Shown: piece by piece, positions 1-8,357 of the stretch
Layout of the letters: the number at the start of each line of letters is the position of its first letter
How positions within the stretch are numbered: the first letter of the stretch is position 1
Assembly: GCA_044227985.1 (NCBI GenBank)
Contig: JBGAVT010000010.1
Location: 1-41,864 of the forward strand
DNA length: 41,864 nucleotides
Direction of reading: 5' to 3'
DNA from: CAZUNB01 sp044227985
Lineage (GTDB): Bacteria; Patescibacteriota; Saccharimonadia; Saccharimonadales; JAGPDM01
Notes under the pieces: model-generated
What the model was told of the DNA's origin: nothing
The model's database searches: none
The model's input: only the letters and a program-made list of their open reading frames with translations
Translations under genes and position numbers: made by a program

Positions 1-999
1 AATGATTTTGACGTACGCCATCTAGTCCCGCTGATGATTAAAGCAGCAAAGGAAAGTAGCGTGCCTCAGCAGACATGGGCGCTTAAAGGCTCGGTAGCAA
101 AAAAACTAATCCGAGAAATGCCTCCAAAGAAAATGATGGAGCATCTTGGCTATCGGAGTATCGATAGTCTTTTGAAGCGAGAAAACCTGGCTGAGATTTA
201 TTCAGCTCTACGATTTATCGAAGGGGATGAGTGGCTCGATAATTACAACACACTTTTTAAATCGGTTACAGCTAGCGATTTTGAAACCCGTGATATCCAA
301 ATAATTGAGATGGATCATGATAAATGGGTCGATGTCGCCGATAAATTTGTTACAAAGAAGCTGCACAATGTTACGCATACTAAAGAAATGGGTACAATCG
401 TCGTTGTACCAATGCACCGCAAGAGAATGAGAGGCCTACCTCTAAAAACTTTGGCTTTGCTATTCCATTACATAAATGAAGTACGTCTATACTCGAGTTT
501 CTTTAAGTTAAAGTCGACGTCGAAGACATTTGGTGCCGACATGGTAGAGACGCTGATAGCTGATCCGAGTGAAGCGGCAGTAATCGCAGGTAAGCATATT
601 CACTGGCGTGTTATTCAGCGCTACTTTGGTAAGATTAAAGACGAGAGTCACCCTGCAGCATTTGAACCCCACGTACACCCAGAAGATTTACATTGGCGAC
701 GAGCCAGTGAAGCGTTGATTGAACTGGATCCTGAGCTTGAATTTTGGAGAAATACTGATTATGTGCTCGATAATAAGGGTGGTGAAATAGTTTCTTTCAA
801 CCTGACGGACGTTTCATTTGGGTATAGCAATGAAGTTGATTACAAATCTCGCTACGTCTACCACGGTCGCGAGAGTTTGTGGAACGAGATATTCATGCGC
901 TATATGGGCCAAGGCAATCTGGAGAAACAAATATTAGAGCAACTAGATAATGACCTTATCAAACCAGAAGAATTAGAAATACCAAAAAGGGAGTATTAA
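1..999 (+). CDS. Conserved-looking hypothetical protein, 5' end cut by window
   Basis: The frame is already open at base 1 (first residues NDFDVRHLVPLM), so the ATG at 34 is probably internal and the gene begins outside the window. At least 332 residues are visible, ending at TAA 997-999. The protein is soluble-looking, with no signal peptide or membrane segment in the visible part, many charged residues and several Trp/His pairs (KHIHWR, EDLHWRR). I do not recognise a family or catalytic motif. It lies 3 bp upstream of the SLOG-family gene, so the two are probably co-transcribed. Function unknown. Confidence 0.75.
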   Translation, partial: NDFDVRHLVPLMIKAAKESSVPQQTWALKGSVAKKLIREMPPKKMMEHLGYRSIDSLLKRENLAEIYSALRFIEGDEWLDNYNTLFKSVTASDFETRDIQIIEMDHDKWVDVADKFVTKKLHNVTHTKEMGTIVVVPMHRKRMRGLPLKTLALLFHYINEVRLYSSFFKLKSTSKTFGADMVETLIADPSEAAVIAGKHIHWRVIQRYFGKIKDESHPAAFEPHVHPEDLHWRRASEALIELDPELEFWRNTDYVLDNKGGEIVSFNLTDVSFGYSNEVDYKSRYVYHGRESLWNEIFMRYMGQGNLEKQILEQLDNDLIKPEELEIPKREY

Positions 1000-1002
1000 A
1001 AT

Positions 1003-1599
1003 ATGTCAAAATATCAAATTTGCGTTAGTGGAGCTGCAAAAGGCCAAACTGTTGAAGACGGTAAAGAATTAGCGCGACTGGCTGGGGTAGCTATTGCCAA
1101 GCGTGGCCACAGTTTACTAACTGGTGCTACGACTGGTTTGCCTAACTACGCTGCAATCGGAGCAAAACATGAAGAAGGCAGCTCTATCGGGCTCAGCCCA
1201 GCTCATGATTATTATGATCACGTTAATCGATTTAAGTTGCCAACTTCAAGCTATGATGTGATTTTCTACACTGGAATGAACTTTGTCGGTCGAGATGTGA
1301 TGCTGATTCAGTCTTCCGATGCAGTCATTTCTATAGGCGGTCGTATCGGCACAACTCACGAGTTCGCTGTGGCCATGGAACTAGGCAAACCGGTCGGTGT
1401 TTTGCATGGTGCTGGTGGTACCAGTGAATTGTTCGAAGAGTTATTGAATGTATCTGGGGATGCTGCCTATCCGCAACTCGTGCACGGCACAGATCCAGAT
1501 CAGCTTGTCGCTGAGGTTATTAAATTGCTAGATGAGCGTAAAAACGAAATGAGCGCTGCACGACGTGCGCATCTTCAGCTCGAACACTTAATTCCGTAA
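1003..1599 (+). CDS. SLOG/LOG-family (lysine-decarboxylase-like) nucleotide-binding protein
   Basis: This 198-aa protein has a Rossmann-like fold pattern: an early ICVSGAAKG strand-loop, GATTGLPNYAA around residues 41-51, and IGGRIGTTHEFAVAMELG around residue 110. The last resembles the PGGxGTxxE signature of the LOG/TIGR00725 group, with Pro replaced by Ile and an Arg inserted in the Gly run. Family members bind nucleotides or nucleotide-like ligands; some LOG proteins release cytokinin bases, and others are ligand sensors. The precise reaction cannot be read from the sequence. A purine-rich ribosome binding site (AAAAAGGGAG, 984-993) precedes the ATG. It is 3 bp after the preceding gene, so probably the last gene of that operon. 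Confidence 0.75.
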   Translation: MSKYQICVSGAAKGQTVEDGKELARLAGVAIAKRGHSLLTGATTGLPNYAAIGAKHEEGSSIGLSPAHDYYDHVNRFKLPTSSYDVIFYTGMNFVGRDVMLIQSSDAVISIGGRIGTTHEFAVAMELGKPVGVLHGAGGTSELFEELLNVSGDAAYPQLVHGTDPDQLVAEVIKLLDERKNEMSAARRAHLQLEHLIP

Positions 1600-1614
1600 A
1601 GTAAACTTTTTTTG

Positions 1615-1666
1615 TTTAATATTAAATTGACTTATCTACTAGTTTAATTTATGATATAAACTAGTA
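1615..1666 (+). promoter_or_regulatory. Consensus promoter within a 10-10-10 inverted repeat (candidate operator)
   Basis: TTGACT (1627-1632), 17-bp spacer, TATGAT (1650-1655). Upstream is an AT tract including the palindrome TTTAATATTAAA (1615-1626), which could act as an UP element. The -10 box lies in the 10-bp centre of a perfect inverted repeat, TACTAGTTTA (1637-1646) and TAAACTAGTA (1657-1666). Both arms contain ACTAGT, 22 bp apart. A repressor bound here would cover the -10 and start site. It drives the 106-aa gene at 1683. Confidence 0.75.
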
Positions 1667-1682
1667 AAAAGGATATTTTGAT

Positions 1683-2003
1683 ATGACTATCGATAGTTCG
1701 TCCGGCAGCGAAGGTTTAGAATCAATGTTTTTTGATGGAAAAGGTGATATATTTCTGTCTCCTCCGACCCCTTTTGAGGTTAGCAGCGCAGAGAAAGCCC
1801 GCGATGAACTCCTTGCTGAAGATCCTGATAGTTTTGTAGATATTAACGACTTACTAAAAATGGCAAGAGCTGACACATACGCAGCATTTAAAATAGGTCC
1901 AATTGCGACATCACTCGGCCAGAATCCAGATTCTGAACACTGGGTGGAGGCAAAAAATGCGCTAGCTGATGCAATTTATAGTGGAAATACCGGAAAACAG
2001 TAG
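1683..2003 (+). CDS. Small acidic hypothetical protein (106 aa)
   Basis: The ORF has its own strong promoter (1627-1655) and a purine-rich ribosome site (AAAAAGGA, near 1666-1672) about 10 nt before the ATG. The protein is acidic, rich in Ser, Asp and Glu, and has no membrane segment, signal peptide or cysteine. The N-terminal ~35 residues look disordered; residues ~36-100 are predicted by eye to be helical (SSAEKARDELLAE, DINDLLKMARADTYAAFK). I recognise no family. It stands alone: the next gene is convergent 33 bp downstream. The operator-like dyad around its promoter suggests tightly controlled, possibly high-level expression. Confidence 0.65.
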   Translation: MTIDSSSGSEGLESMFFDGKGDIFLSPPTPFEVSSAEKARDELLAEDPDSFVDINDLLKMARADTYAAFKIGPIATSLGQNPDSEHWVEAKNALADAIYSGNTGKQ

Positions 2004-2036
2004 GATCGCAAGTAAAAAAACGATGCTTCATAAAAA

Positions 2037-2828
2037 TTAGTATTGCTTACGAAAGTCATTACAAAGTTCTGACAATGATTTAGGTATCTTCAGAATATTT
2101 GCATTATTTATTTGTGATACTGGTAGAAGTTTGGAGCTGGTGTTGCTGATAAAAAAGCCATCGTATTTTTCAAGTTCTCTTAATTTTGGTGTCTCAAACT
2201 CTATTGAAAAACCATGCTCGACTGCAAAATCTAGAATGTGCTTACGGGTTACGCCGGCTAGAACTTTTTCATCACGTGCGGTGTAGATAGTCTTTTCTTT
2301 GAGTGCATAGAAATTTGTCCGGCTACCTTCGGGTATAGCACCATTTCGATCAACAAGTAACGCATCATATGCGCTAGCTTCCTGTGCTTGTTTGTAAACG
2401 AGGTAGCTGCCGAGCATGTTTAGGCTTTTAACCTGAGGTAAATAGCGTTCATATTCAACAGTGATGACTTTTGCGCCATCTCGATACATTTTACGATCTA
2501 CAAACTTTGGTTTTAGCGGCAAGATAAATAGTTCTGGTGAATCACCACCTATTACTATAATTTTAAGATTATACGTTTCGTCGGCTACTTGTTCGTTTAG
2601 CTCCTTGCAAGCTTTGGCGATTTGATGCTGAGGAAACGGAGAAACAATTGAGAGCATTTTCATTGAAATAAACAGTCGCTCTAGATGCTCATCAAGATAG
2701 CGGATCTCATTATTCGTTACGCGGATATTCTCGTAAACTCCATAGCCGTAGCTAAATGCAATGTTTTGTATGCTTACATTTGCCTGATTCTTATCGACAA
2801 CTTTTAGATTCTTTGAAATCATGTCCAT
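2037..2828 (-). CDS. Class IV PLP aminotransferase (BCAT / D-amino acid transaminase / ADC lyase fold)
   Basis: A 263-aa fold-type IV PLP enzyme. SYGYGVYENIRV near residues 26-37 is the usual N-terminal signature. The PLP lysine is K134 in QVKSLNMLGSYL. The cofactor-binding PEGSRTNFY is at 166-174, with E167. FISNTSS near the C-terminus matches the phosphate-binding end of the family. Branched-chain transaminases, D-amino acid transaminases and aminodeoxychorismate lyases share this scaffold, and I cannot choose among them with confidence. Its position beside DAP and lysine genes makes a D-amino acid transaminase feeding peptidoglycan, or an amino donor enzyme, plausible (inference). It is divergent from dapL with 38 bp between starts. 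Confidence 0.85.
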   Translation of the reverse strand: MDMISKNLKVVDKNQANVSIQNIAFSYGYGVYENIRVTNNEIRYLDEHLERLFISMKMLSIVSPFPQHQIAKACKELNEQVADETYNLKIIVIGGDSPELFILPLKPKFVDRKMYRDGAKVITVEYERYLPQVKSLNMLGSYLVYKQAQEASAYDALLVDRNGAIPEGSRTNFYALKEKTIYTARDEKVLAGVTRKHILDFAVEHGFSIEFETPKLRELEKYDGFFISNTSSKLLPVSQINNANILKIPKSLSELCNDFRKQY

Positions 2829-2834
2829 GGTTAC

Positions 2835-2843
2835 ATTCTAACA
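2835..2843 (-). promoter_or_regulatory. Extended -10 promoter for class IV aminotransferase
   Basis: On the minus strand TGTTAGAAT: a TG extension plus TAGAAT. The box ends 6 nt before the start codon and there is no ribosome binding site, so the mRNA is probably leaderless. Confidence 0.55.
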
Positions 2844-2847
2844 GATA

Positions 2848-2856
2848 TGATAAAAT
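2848..2856 (+). promoter_or_regulatory. Extended -10 promoter for dapL
   Basis: TGATAAAAT, an extended -10 (TG-N-TAAAAT) ending 10 nt before the ATG at 2867. No good -35 is seen. An overlapping TATGAT at 2846-2851 is an alternative. The predicted leader is only a few nucleotides. Confidence 0.5.
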
Positions 2857-2866
2857 GATAAGTCAT

Positions 2867-4093
2867 ATGGCTAAGATAAATTCAAACTTCGCAAAACTAA
2901 CTGCTGGATACGTTTTTCCTGAAATTAATCGCAGAGTTACGGAATTCTCACAACAAAATCCCGCAGCATCTATTATCAGACTCGGTATTGGCGACACGAC
3001 ACTTGCGTTGACACAATCGGTGACAAAGGCTCTGCATGAGAAAATCGACCAACTGAGCAACAAGGATACCTATACTGGATATGGTGCAGAACGGGGAGAA
3101 GAAAAACTTCGTGAAGCACTTGTTTCAAAATATAGAGGCCAGTATGGCGTTGATTTGAAGCCGAGTGAAGTTTTTATCGGCGATGGTGCAAAAAGTGATT
3201 CATCGAATATCCAGTCTATATTTTCAAGTAACTCCGTCGTTGCCGTTCAAGATCCAGTCTATCCAGTATACGTAGACTCAAGTGTCATTTCTGGAAAAAC
3301 AGGGAAATCAGTGGATGGTCGTTACGAAAATATTGTTTATATGGACTGTAATGAAAAGAGTGGGTTCTTTCCAGAACTGCCTACTGAGCATGTTGATATT
3401 ATTTATCTTTGTAGCCCAAACAACCCTACTGGCACGGTCGCAACACATGATCAGCTAAAGAAATTTGTCGACTATGCAAATGAAAACAAAGCAGTATTAA
3501 TTTTTGACGCTGCTTACTCTGAATTTATCCAAGATAAAAGTCTTCCACGTAGTATTTATGAAATCGATGGCGCAAAAAGCTGTGCTATTGAAATTAATAG
3601 TTTTAGTAAATGGGCAGGCTTCACAGGTGTTAGGTTGGGCTGGACTATTGTACCGGAGAGCTTGATTGTTGATGACTGTGTAGAAGGAGAACTTAATCAG
3701 GCCTGGAATCGAAGACAGTCAACAATGTTCAATGGTGCAAGCAATATTGTCCAAGCTGGCGGACTAGCCGTAGTCCAAAATCCACAAGAGCAACAGGTTC
3801 TGATCGACTACTATATGACAAATGCAGATCAGCTTTACCGACTATTTAAAGAGCTTGGCTACAGTGTCTTTGGTGGTGAGAACGCTCCTTATGTTTGGGT
3901 AAAACTACCTGATGGCGTTGATTCATGGACGTATTTTGATACTTTATTACGACATACAAATATCGTTGGAACTCCTGGTGCTGCTTTCGGTAAAAACGGA
4001 GATAATTATTTTAGATTTAGTTCATTTGCCTCGCAAGAAAATGTTTCGGAAGCAATAGATAGAATTAGAAAAATGGTTAAAGATAATGAGTAA
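2867..4093 (+). CDS. dapL: LL-diaminopimelate aminotransferase
   Basis: DapL converts tetrahydrodipicolinate plus glutamate directly to LL-diaminopimelate and 2-oxoglutarate, bypassing the succinylase and acetylase steps. The start at 2867 gives 408 aa, the usual family length, and the characteristic opening MAKINSNFAKL...GYVFPEINRRV. Fold-type I motifs are present: YTGYGAERGEEKLREAL (69-85), SPNNPTGT (183-190) and the PLP lysine K248 in SFSKWAGFTGVRLGW. Longer upstream starts (2756, 2855) would run into the promoter and the divergent gene. dapL overlaps lysA by 8 nt, so the two are translationally coupled. Such enzymes are known from plants, Chlamydiae, Legionella and various anaerobes. Confidence 0.93.
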   Translation: MAKINSNFAKLTAGYVFPEINRRVTEFSQQNPAASIIRLGIGDTTLALTQSVTKALHEKIDQLSNKDTYTGYGAERGEEKLREALVSKYRGQYGVDLKPSEVFIGDGAKSDSSNIQSIFSSNSVVAVQDPVYPVYVDSSVISGKTGKSVDGRYENIVYMDCNEKSGFFPELPTEHVDIIYLCSPNNPTGTVATHDQLKKFVDYANENKAVLIFDAAYSEFIQDKSLPRSIYEIDGAKSCAIEINSFSKWAGFTGVRLGWTIVPESLIVDDCVEGELNQAWNRRQSTMFNGASNIVQAGGLAVVQNPQEQQVLIDYYMTNADQLYRLFKELGYSVFGGENAPYVWVKLPDGVDSWTYFDTLLRHTNIVGTPGAAFGKNGDNYFRFSSFASQENVSEAIDRIRKMVKDNE

Positions 4094-5339
4094 TATTCCA
4101 TTTGAAGATTCAGTTATAAAAAAATTGGTCAACGAATTTGGTACACCTGTATATGTTTATGATGAAAAGGGCATGCTTGAGACTTCAAAGAAACTAAATG
4201 ATATGTTCTCATGGATGCCGAGGTATCGGAATTACTTCGCTAGTAAAGCACTTCCAAACCCGTATATTCATAAGATTCTGAAAGAAAAAGCTGGCATGGG
4301 CGTCGATGTCAGTTCGATGGCTGAATTAATCTTGGCACAAAAAGTTGGATTCAAAGACATGGATATTATGTTTAGCTCAAATGACACGTCGTGGCAAGAT
4401 TTTAAAAAAGTAACTGAAATTGGTGGAATTATTAATTTTGATGATATCCGACTTATTGATTATTACGAAGAAAAAGTTGGTCCATTACCGGATTTAGTGT
4501 GTTTTCGGTATAATCCTGGCGACGGACGTTTAAGTGGCGGAAACGATATCATTGGCAATCCGGCTGATGCAAAATATGGGTTAACTCATGAGCAAATCTT
4601 CGAAGCTTATAAGATAGCAAAACAAAAAGGTTCAACTAGGTTTGGACTGCACAGCATGATGGTATCGAGTGAGATTCGGATAGAGGCACACGAGGAAACA
4701 GCTAAGATACTTTTTGAATTAGCTGCAAAAATTGAAGATCAAGTTGGAATTGAATTTGAATTTATTAATTTAGGCGGTGGTTTAGGAATTCCGTATAACT
4801 CCGGCGAGCAAGCAATCGACACAAAAACACTTAGCAAGTATTATCAAACGCAATATGAATTGGTTTTCAATGATAGAGCTAATAAGCCAACAGTTGTTTC
4901 TGAGCATGGTCGCTATGTAACCGGGCCACATGGCTATTTGGTTCTAACAGTTAGGCATCTCAAGGAAACATATAAAGACTTTGTTGGCACAGATGGAAGT
5001 ATGGCAAATCTGATGCGACCAGGGATGTATGGCGCTTATCATTGGATATCAGTACTAGGCAAAGAAGACCTACCAAAAGACCATATTTATGACGTAGTTG
5101 GCTCGCTTTGTGAAAACAATGATAAGTTTGCGATTGATCGAAGTTTACCTGAAATCGAAGTTGATGATATTTTGATAATTGGAAATGCCGGTGCACACGC
5201 CCATGCGATGGGATTTAACTATAATGGTAAATTACGCTCGGCCGAAGTTCTATTAAAAGAAAACGGCGAGTTGGAGCAGATTAGACGTGCTGAGACGATC
5301 GAAGATTACTTCGCGACACTAGATTTTTCTAAGCTTTAA
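4086..5339 (+). CDS. lysA: Diaminopimelate decarboxylase
   Basis: A PLP enzyme of the alanine-racemase-like fold (fold type III), 417 aa. It decarboxylates meso-DAP to L-lysine, the last step of the pathway. PLP lysine K54 is in YFASKALPNP, the glycine loop GGGLG is at 229-233, EHGRYVTG at 272-279 stands for the family EPGR motif (Pro replaced by His), and C341 in SLCENNDKFA is the expected active-site cysteine block. VGSLCENNDKFA and GAHAHAMGFNYN match DAP decarboxylases better than ornithine or arginine decarboxylases. The start codon lies inside the last codons of dapL. The 3' end overlaps the convergent dapA by 4 nt. Confidence 0.9.
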   Translation: MSNIPFEDSVIKKLVNEFGTPVYVYDEKGMLETSKKLNDMFSWMPRYRNYFASKALPNPYIHKILKEKAGMGVDVSSMAELILAQKVGFKDMDIMFSSNDTSWQDFKKVTEIGGIINFDDIRLIDYYEEKVGPLPDLVCFRYNPGDGRLSGGNDIIGNPADAKYGLTHEQIFEAYKIAKQKGSTRFGLHSMMVSSEIRIEAHEETAKILFELAAKIEDQVGIEFEFINLGGGLGIPYNSGEQAIDTKTLSKYYQTQYELVFNDRANKPTVVSEHGRYVTGPHGYLVLTVRHLKETYKDFVGTDGSMANLMRPGMYGAYHWISVLGKEDLPKDHIYDVVGSLCENNDKFAIDRSLPEIEVDDILIIGNAGAHAHAMGFNYNGKLRSAEVLLKENGELEQIRRAETIEDYFATLDFSKL

Positions 5340-6202
5340 AGTAATTTTATTTTTTCACTGATTTCTATAATGTTTTCAAGATCCATAATATCGTCCGCGG
5401 ATAGTGGCGGACGCGTAATAGGGGTCTTAATATTACCTTCCCGAGCTAAAAAAGCTTTGGTAGGTATTGGGTTGCTGGCAGAGAATAGACTTTTACTTGC
5501 TGCTACGAATAACTCTTCATTTTCAAAATTATTTTCTATGAACTGTGAAGCAATTTTGTTTGTTTGCGTCGGCCAGACATTTGCAGCAACGCTTACGACA
5601 CCTCGGCAACCAAGTCGCGAGAACTTAGCAAACATAACATCGTCTCCGCTAAGCATATGTGCATTAGGAGCGTGATGTAAGTAACTTTTAAAGTCTTCAA
5701 CACTGCCACTAGCTTCTTTTATAGCCCAGAAATTCTCGTGTTTTGAGATAAGTTTAAGCGCATCAGGGTGAAGTGGTGCAGCCGCCCGGCCAGGTACGTT
5801 GTAGATACATACCGGTCGCTGGCTGGCATCAAGTAACTTCGTGAACCATTTGGTCTGACCAATTTTTCCAGGCTTGGTATAGTAGGGGACCGGTACAAGA
5901 TAAGCGTCAACCTCAACACTGTTCAGATAATTTATCCATGACACTTGATCTGGCAAATACATGCCGCCGATTCCAACCATTAGTGGAGTATTTAGCTTCA
6001 TATTGATTACAAAATCTAGTATTTCTTTCTTTTCTTCAAGGCTAAAGCTAGGTGCCTCGCCAGTACTGCCAAGGATTGTTAAAGCATTGCCTGCCTCAAC
6101 CTGTCGTTCTAGGAGCTTTTGAAATGATTCAAAGTCTATTTCGCCATTGCTTAGCATAGGTGTAATTATTGCTGTCCAAACCTTGTATGAGTTAAGATCC
6201 AT
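5336..6202 (-). CDS. dapA: 4-hydroxy-tetrahydrodipicolinate synthase
   Basis: A class I aldolase of the DapA/NAL family, 288 aa, condensing pyruvate with aspartate semialdehyde. The Schiff-base lysine is K162 in AIKEASGS. The catalytic tyrosine is Y134 in YNVPGR, Y108 sits in PYYTKP, and GSTGEA at 45-50 corresponds to the GTTGE motif, with Ser for the first Thr. The YNVPGR sequence and the lysine-cluster context favour DapA over other aldolases of the family. Its ATG lies 11 nt inside dapB, so it is the last gene of the lysC-dapB-dapA operon. Its stop overlaps that of convergent lysA. Confidence 0.94.
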   Translation of the reverse strand: MDLNSYKVWTAIITPMLSNGEIDFESFQKLLERQVEAGNALTILGSTGEAPSFSLEEKKEILDFVINMKLNTPLMVGIGGMYLPDQVSWINYLNSVEVDAYLVPVPYYTKPGKIGQTKWFTKLLDASQRPVCIYNVPGRAAAPLHPDALKLISKHENFWAIKEASGSVEDFKSYLHHAPNAHMLSGDDVMFAKFSRLGCRGVVSVAANVWPTQTNKIASQFIENNFENEELFVAASKSLFSASNPIPTKAFLAREGNIKTPITRPPLSADDIMDLENIIEISEKIKLL

Positions 6203-6872
6203 AATTTTCTCCTTGGACTTTTTTAATTACATCTGAGAAATCATGTAATCCGGGCGAAAGTTGATCGATATGTAGCGCTGACCAGTATGCACCCTCAGCA
6301 AAAATTTTACGGTGTTTTGAGCTATGCGATAGGGTTATAGTTTCGCTATCTGCATCGATTGTGAGGCTGTGGTCACCGACGATATCATCTGTTCTTTCAC
6401 TGGTTATCTCTACGTTTTTATCGCCGTACCAATTTTTCCAAGATACTGCTGTTCCGCTTGGAGCGTCTTTTTTGTTGGTGTGATGCACCTCATGAATTGA
6501 AACCTCGGCATTCGGCAATATAAATCTTGCAAATCGGAGTGCTTCTATAGCATTTTTAGCAACTTGCATACCTATGCTGAAGTTATTAGCCCACACCCAA
6601 GCAACATTATTTTTGGTCAATATATTTTCGAGTTTTTCTGGAAATTTGTAGCCGGTACTTCCGATAATCACTGGTCTACCTGATTCAATAAGCATATTAA
6701 AATAATCATTGAGAATATCACCAGGCAAAAAACAAATAACTACGTCAAATTCTGCCAGCTTAGCAGCTGATGCTTTATTGGCACTGTTGAAGTCAGTTAC
6801 CTGATCGTTAGGCGCTATAACATCATGTAAAAACGATCCGGTTCTTCCGCTGCCGAGCAGGGCTATGTTCAT
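6192..6872 (-). CDS. dapB: 4-hydroxy-tetrahydrodipicolinate reductase, short form
   Basis: DapB reduces hydroxy-tetrahydrodipicolinate with NAD(P)H. The dinucleotide-binding loop GSGRTG is at 7-12. The substrate signature EVHHTNKKDAPSGTA is at 128-142, carrying the conserved His pair, Lys and PSGT. At 226 aa it is shorter than most DapB proteins (about 240-270 aa), with a reduced linker after residue 30 where the standard family has a longer first domain. The ATG overlaps the lysC stop as ATGA (4 nt), and dapA begins inside its 3' end, so all three are translationally coupled. Confidence 0.93.
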   Translation of the reverse strand: MNIALLGSGRTGSFLHDVIAPNDQVTDFNSANKASAAKLAEFDVVICFLPGDILNDYFNMLIESGRPVIIGSTGYKFPEKLENILTKNNVAWVWANNFSIGMQVAKNAIEALRFARFILPNAEVSIHEVHHTNKKDAPSGTAVSWKNWYGDKNVEITSERTDDIVGDHSLTIDADSETITLSHSSKHRKIFAEGAYWSALHIDQLSPGLHDFSDVIKKVQGENYGS

Positions 6873-8257
6873 GTTTCGTCCTCAATTAGTGTTTTATGAA
6901 GGATTTGAACAACTGAATCAGCGTCATCGTCTGCTACTACAAATGCTTGAACGTGTTTATTGGCACCCTGAAGCATCATGCGTACATTAATATCTTTTCC
7001 TGAATCAAATAAACCTTTGAAAGCACGATATGATAGATTTGCTGAAGTATTAATACGGTTTCCAATGATTGAAACCACAGAAAGATTATGCTCAAATTCA
7101 ATTTCACCGATTCCTCGTAATTCGTGAAAAAGCTCTTCGTGTTCAAGAAAAAGTTTATCGTTGACGGTCATTGCTACTGATGTTTCGCTAGTAGTAATTT
7201 GGTCGATCGGTAATTGATGCTTGGCAAAAATACCAAAAACACCAGCAGCAAATCCAGATGAACCTGCGCTCATGAATGGTGTACTGACAGTTATCAAGTG
7301 TTGGTTCTTCTTAGCAGTTACGGCTCGTATTAAAGGTCTAGTCGTGACATTTTTACTAATCTTAGTCCCTTCATTGTCTGGCTGAAAAGTTGATAAAACT
7401 CGTATCGGAATATTCGCACGCTCTGCCGGAATCACGGTAGGCGGAAATAGAATTTTTGCACCAGCTGATGCAAGTTCAGCAGCCTCTTCATAATGTAGAT
7501 CTCTAATATTTTTTGTTGCCTTCACTATTCGTGGATCAGCGGTTGCGATACCGGGTACATCAGTCCATATTTGTAGCTCTATAGCTTCGATAAGTTCGGC
7601 AAAAATAGCAGCACTAAAATCACTACCGCCACGACCTAGTGTGGTTGTAAAACCCTCACTACTTCTACCGATGAATCCCTGCGTAACGATAATGCTTTTT
7701 TTCTTAAGTATCGGTAATAAAAGTTTATCTGATTTTTCTTGGGATAGCTTCTGATCAGGACGAGCGTTTCCATGAATACTATTAGTGATTATTACATTAC
7801 GAGCATCTAGATAGGTGGCATTTTGTTGATTACTGATTTTGTTAATTGCTGCGGCTAATAAACAAGTTGACAGTCTTTCACCGATGCTAAGGATACGATC
7901 GATTGCTCTACGAGTCGTTTCTTTAAGATAGTATTGGCCACTGGCTATCGTAGTTAGCTCTGCAACCAATGAATCTATTGCTTCGTTACAGATTGTACTT
8001 ACTTCTAGTTGTTGTGCAATCGTTTGGTGTTTTTTCTTTATGGCGGCAATTTTAACTTCAGTTTTTTCCCAATCTAAAGTAGAACTTGTCATTGCAATTT
8101 CTGAAAGTTCGTCTGTAGTGCCTGCAGTAGCTGAAGCGATAACGAGATTTAGTTTTTTATCAATGATTATTTCTGCAGTTTTAGCAATAGCTAAAGAGCT
8201 GCCTACAGAAGTACCACCAAATTTAGCTACAATATAATTATTTTTTTCAGTTGCCAT
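6869..8257 (-). CDS. lysC: Aspartate kinase, monofunctional, LysC type
   Basis: Phosphorylates aspartate, the committed step of the aspartate family. With the start at 8257 the protein is 462 aa and opens with KFGGTSVG at residues 12-19. TTTLGRGGSDFSAA and IWTDVPGIATADPR complete the kinase core. The C-terminal ~150 residues form two ACT-type regulatory regions (ITVSTPFM..., VSIIGNRI...), so feedback inhibition by lysine is likely. The arrangement and motifs resemble the lysine-sensitive LysC known from enterobacteria. An in-frame ATG at 8419 would add 54 residues that overlap asd and do not look like kinase; I reject it. Ribosome site is weak (AAAGAAAG). No convincing -35/-10 pair was found upstream. 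Confidence 0.93.
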   Translation of the reverse strand: MATEKNNYIVAKFGGTSVGSSLAIAKTAEIIIDKKLNLVIASATAGTTDELSEIAMTSSTLDWEKTEVKIAAIKKKHQTIAQQLEVSTICNEAIDSLVAELTTIASGQYYLKETTRRAIDRILSIGERLSTCLLAAAINKISNQQNATYLDARNVIITNSIHGNARPDQKLSQEKSDKLLLPILKKKSIIVTQGFIGRSSEGFTTTLGRGGSDFSAAIFAELIEAIELQIWTDVPGIATADPRIVKATKNIRDLHYEEAAELASAGAKILFPPTVIPAERANIPIRVLSTFQPDNEGTKISKNVTTRPLIRAVTAKKNQHLITVSTPFMSAGSSGFAAGVFGIFAKHQLPIDQITTSETSVAMTVNDKLFLEHEELFHELRGIGEIEFEHNLSVVSIIGNRINTSANLSYRAFKGLFDSGKDINVRMMLQGANKHVQAFVVADDDADSVVQILHKTLIEDET

Positions 8258-8321
8258 ATTTTTTGAACTTTCTTTAAGAATTATGCGCAATATTGCTGAT
8301 TCGATGGTACAACATGACTCC

Positions 8322-8350
8322 TTGCCTGTAAACAGATGACACGCTACAAT
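8322..8350 (+). promoter_or_regulatory. Promoter for asd-hom
   Basis: TTGCCT (8322-8327), 17-bp spacer, TACAAT (8345-8350). The -10 ends 7 nt before the asd ATG and there is no ribosome binding site: a leaderless mRNA is predicted. The 100-bp lysC/asd gap also holds the 10-bp palindrome GCAATATTGC (8287-8296), on the lysC side, a possible operator. Confidence 0.65.
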
Positions 8351-8357
8351 CAGAGTT

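Noticed and set aside
1600..1626. Intrinsic terminator after the SLOG gene
   Set aside because: TAAAC-T7-GTTTA is an A/T-only 5-bp stem without a following T run; better read as AT-rich promoter-upstream DNA.
2756..2866. Upstream starts for dapL at 2756 or 2855
   Set aside because: They lie in the class IV aminotransferase gene or inside the -10 region; the family opening begins at 2867.
8258..8357. Lysine riboswitch upstream of lysC or asd
   Set aside because: The 100-bp gap is too short, and the asd -10 ends 7 nt from the ATG; no riboswitch-like stems were seen.
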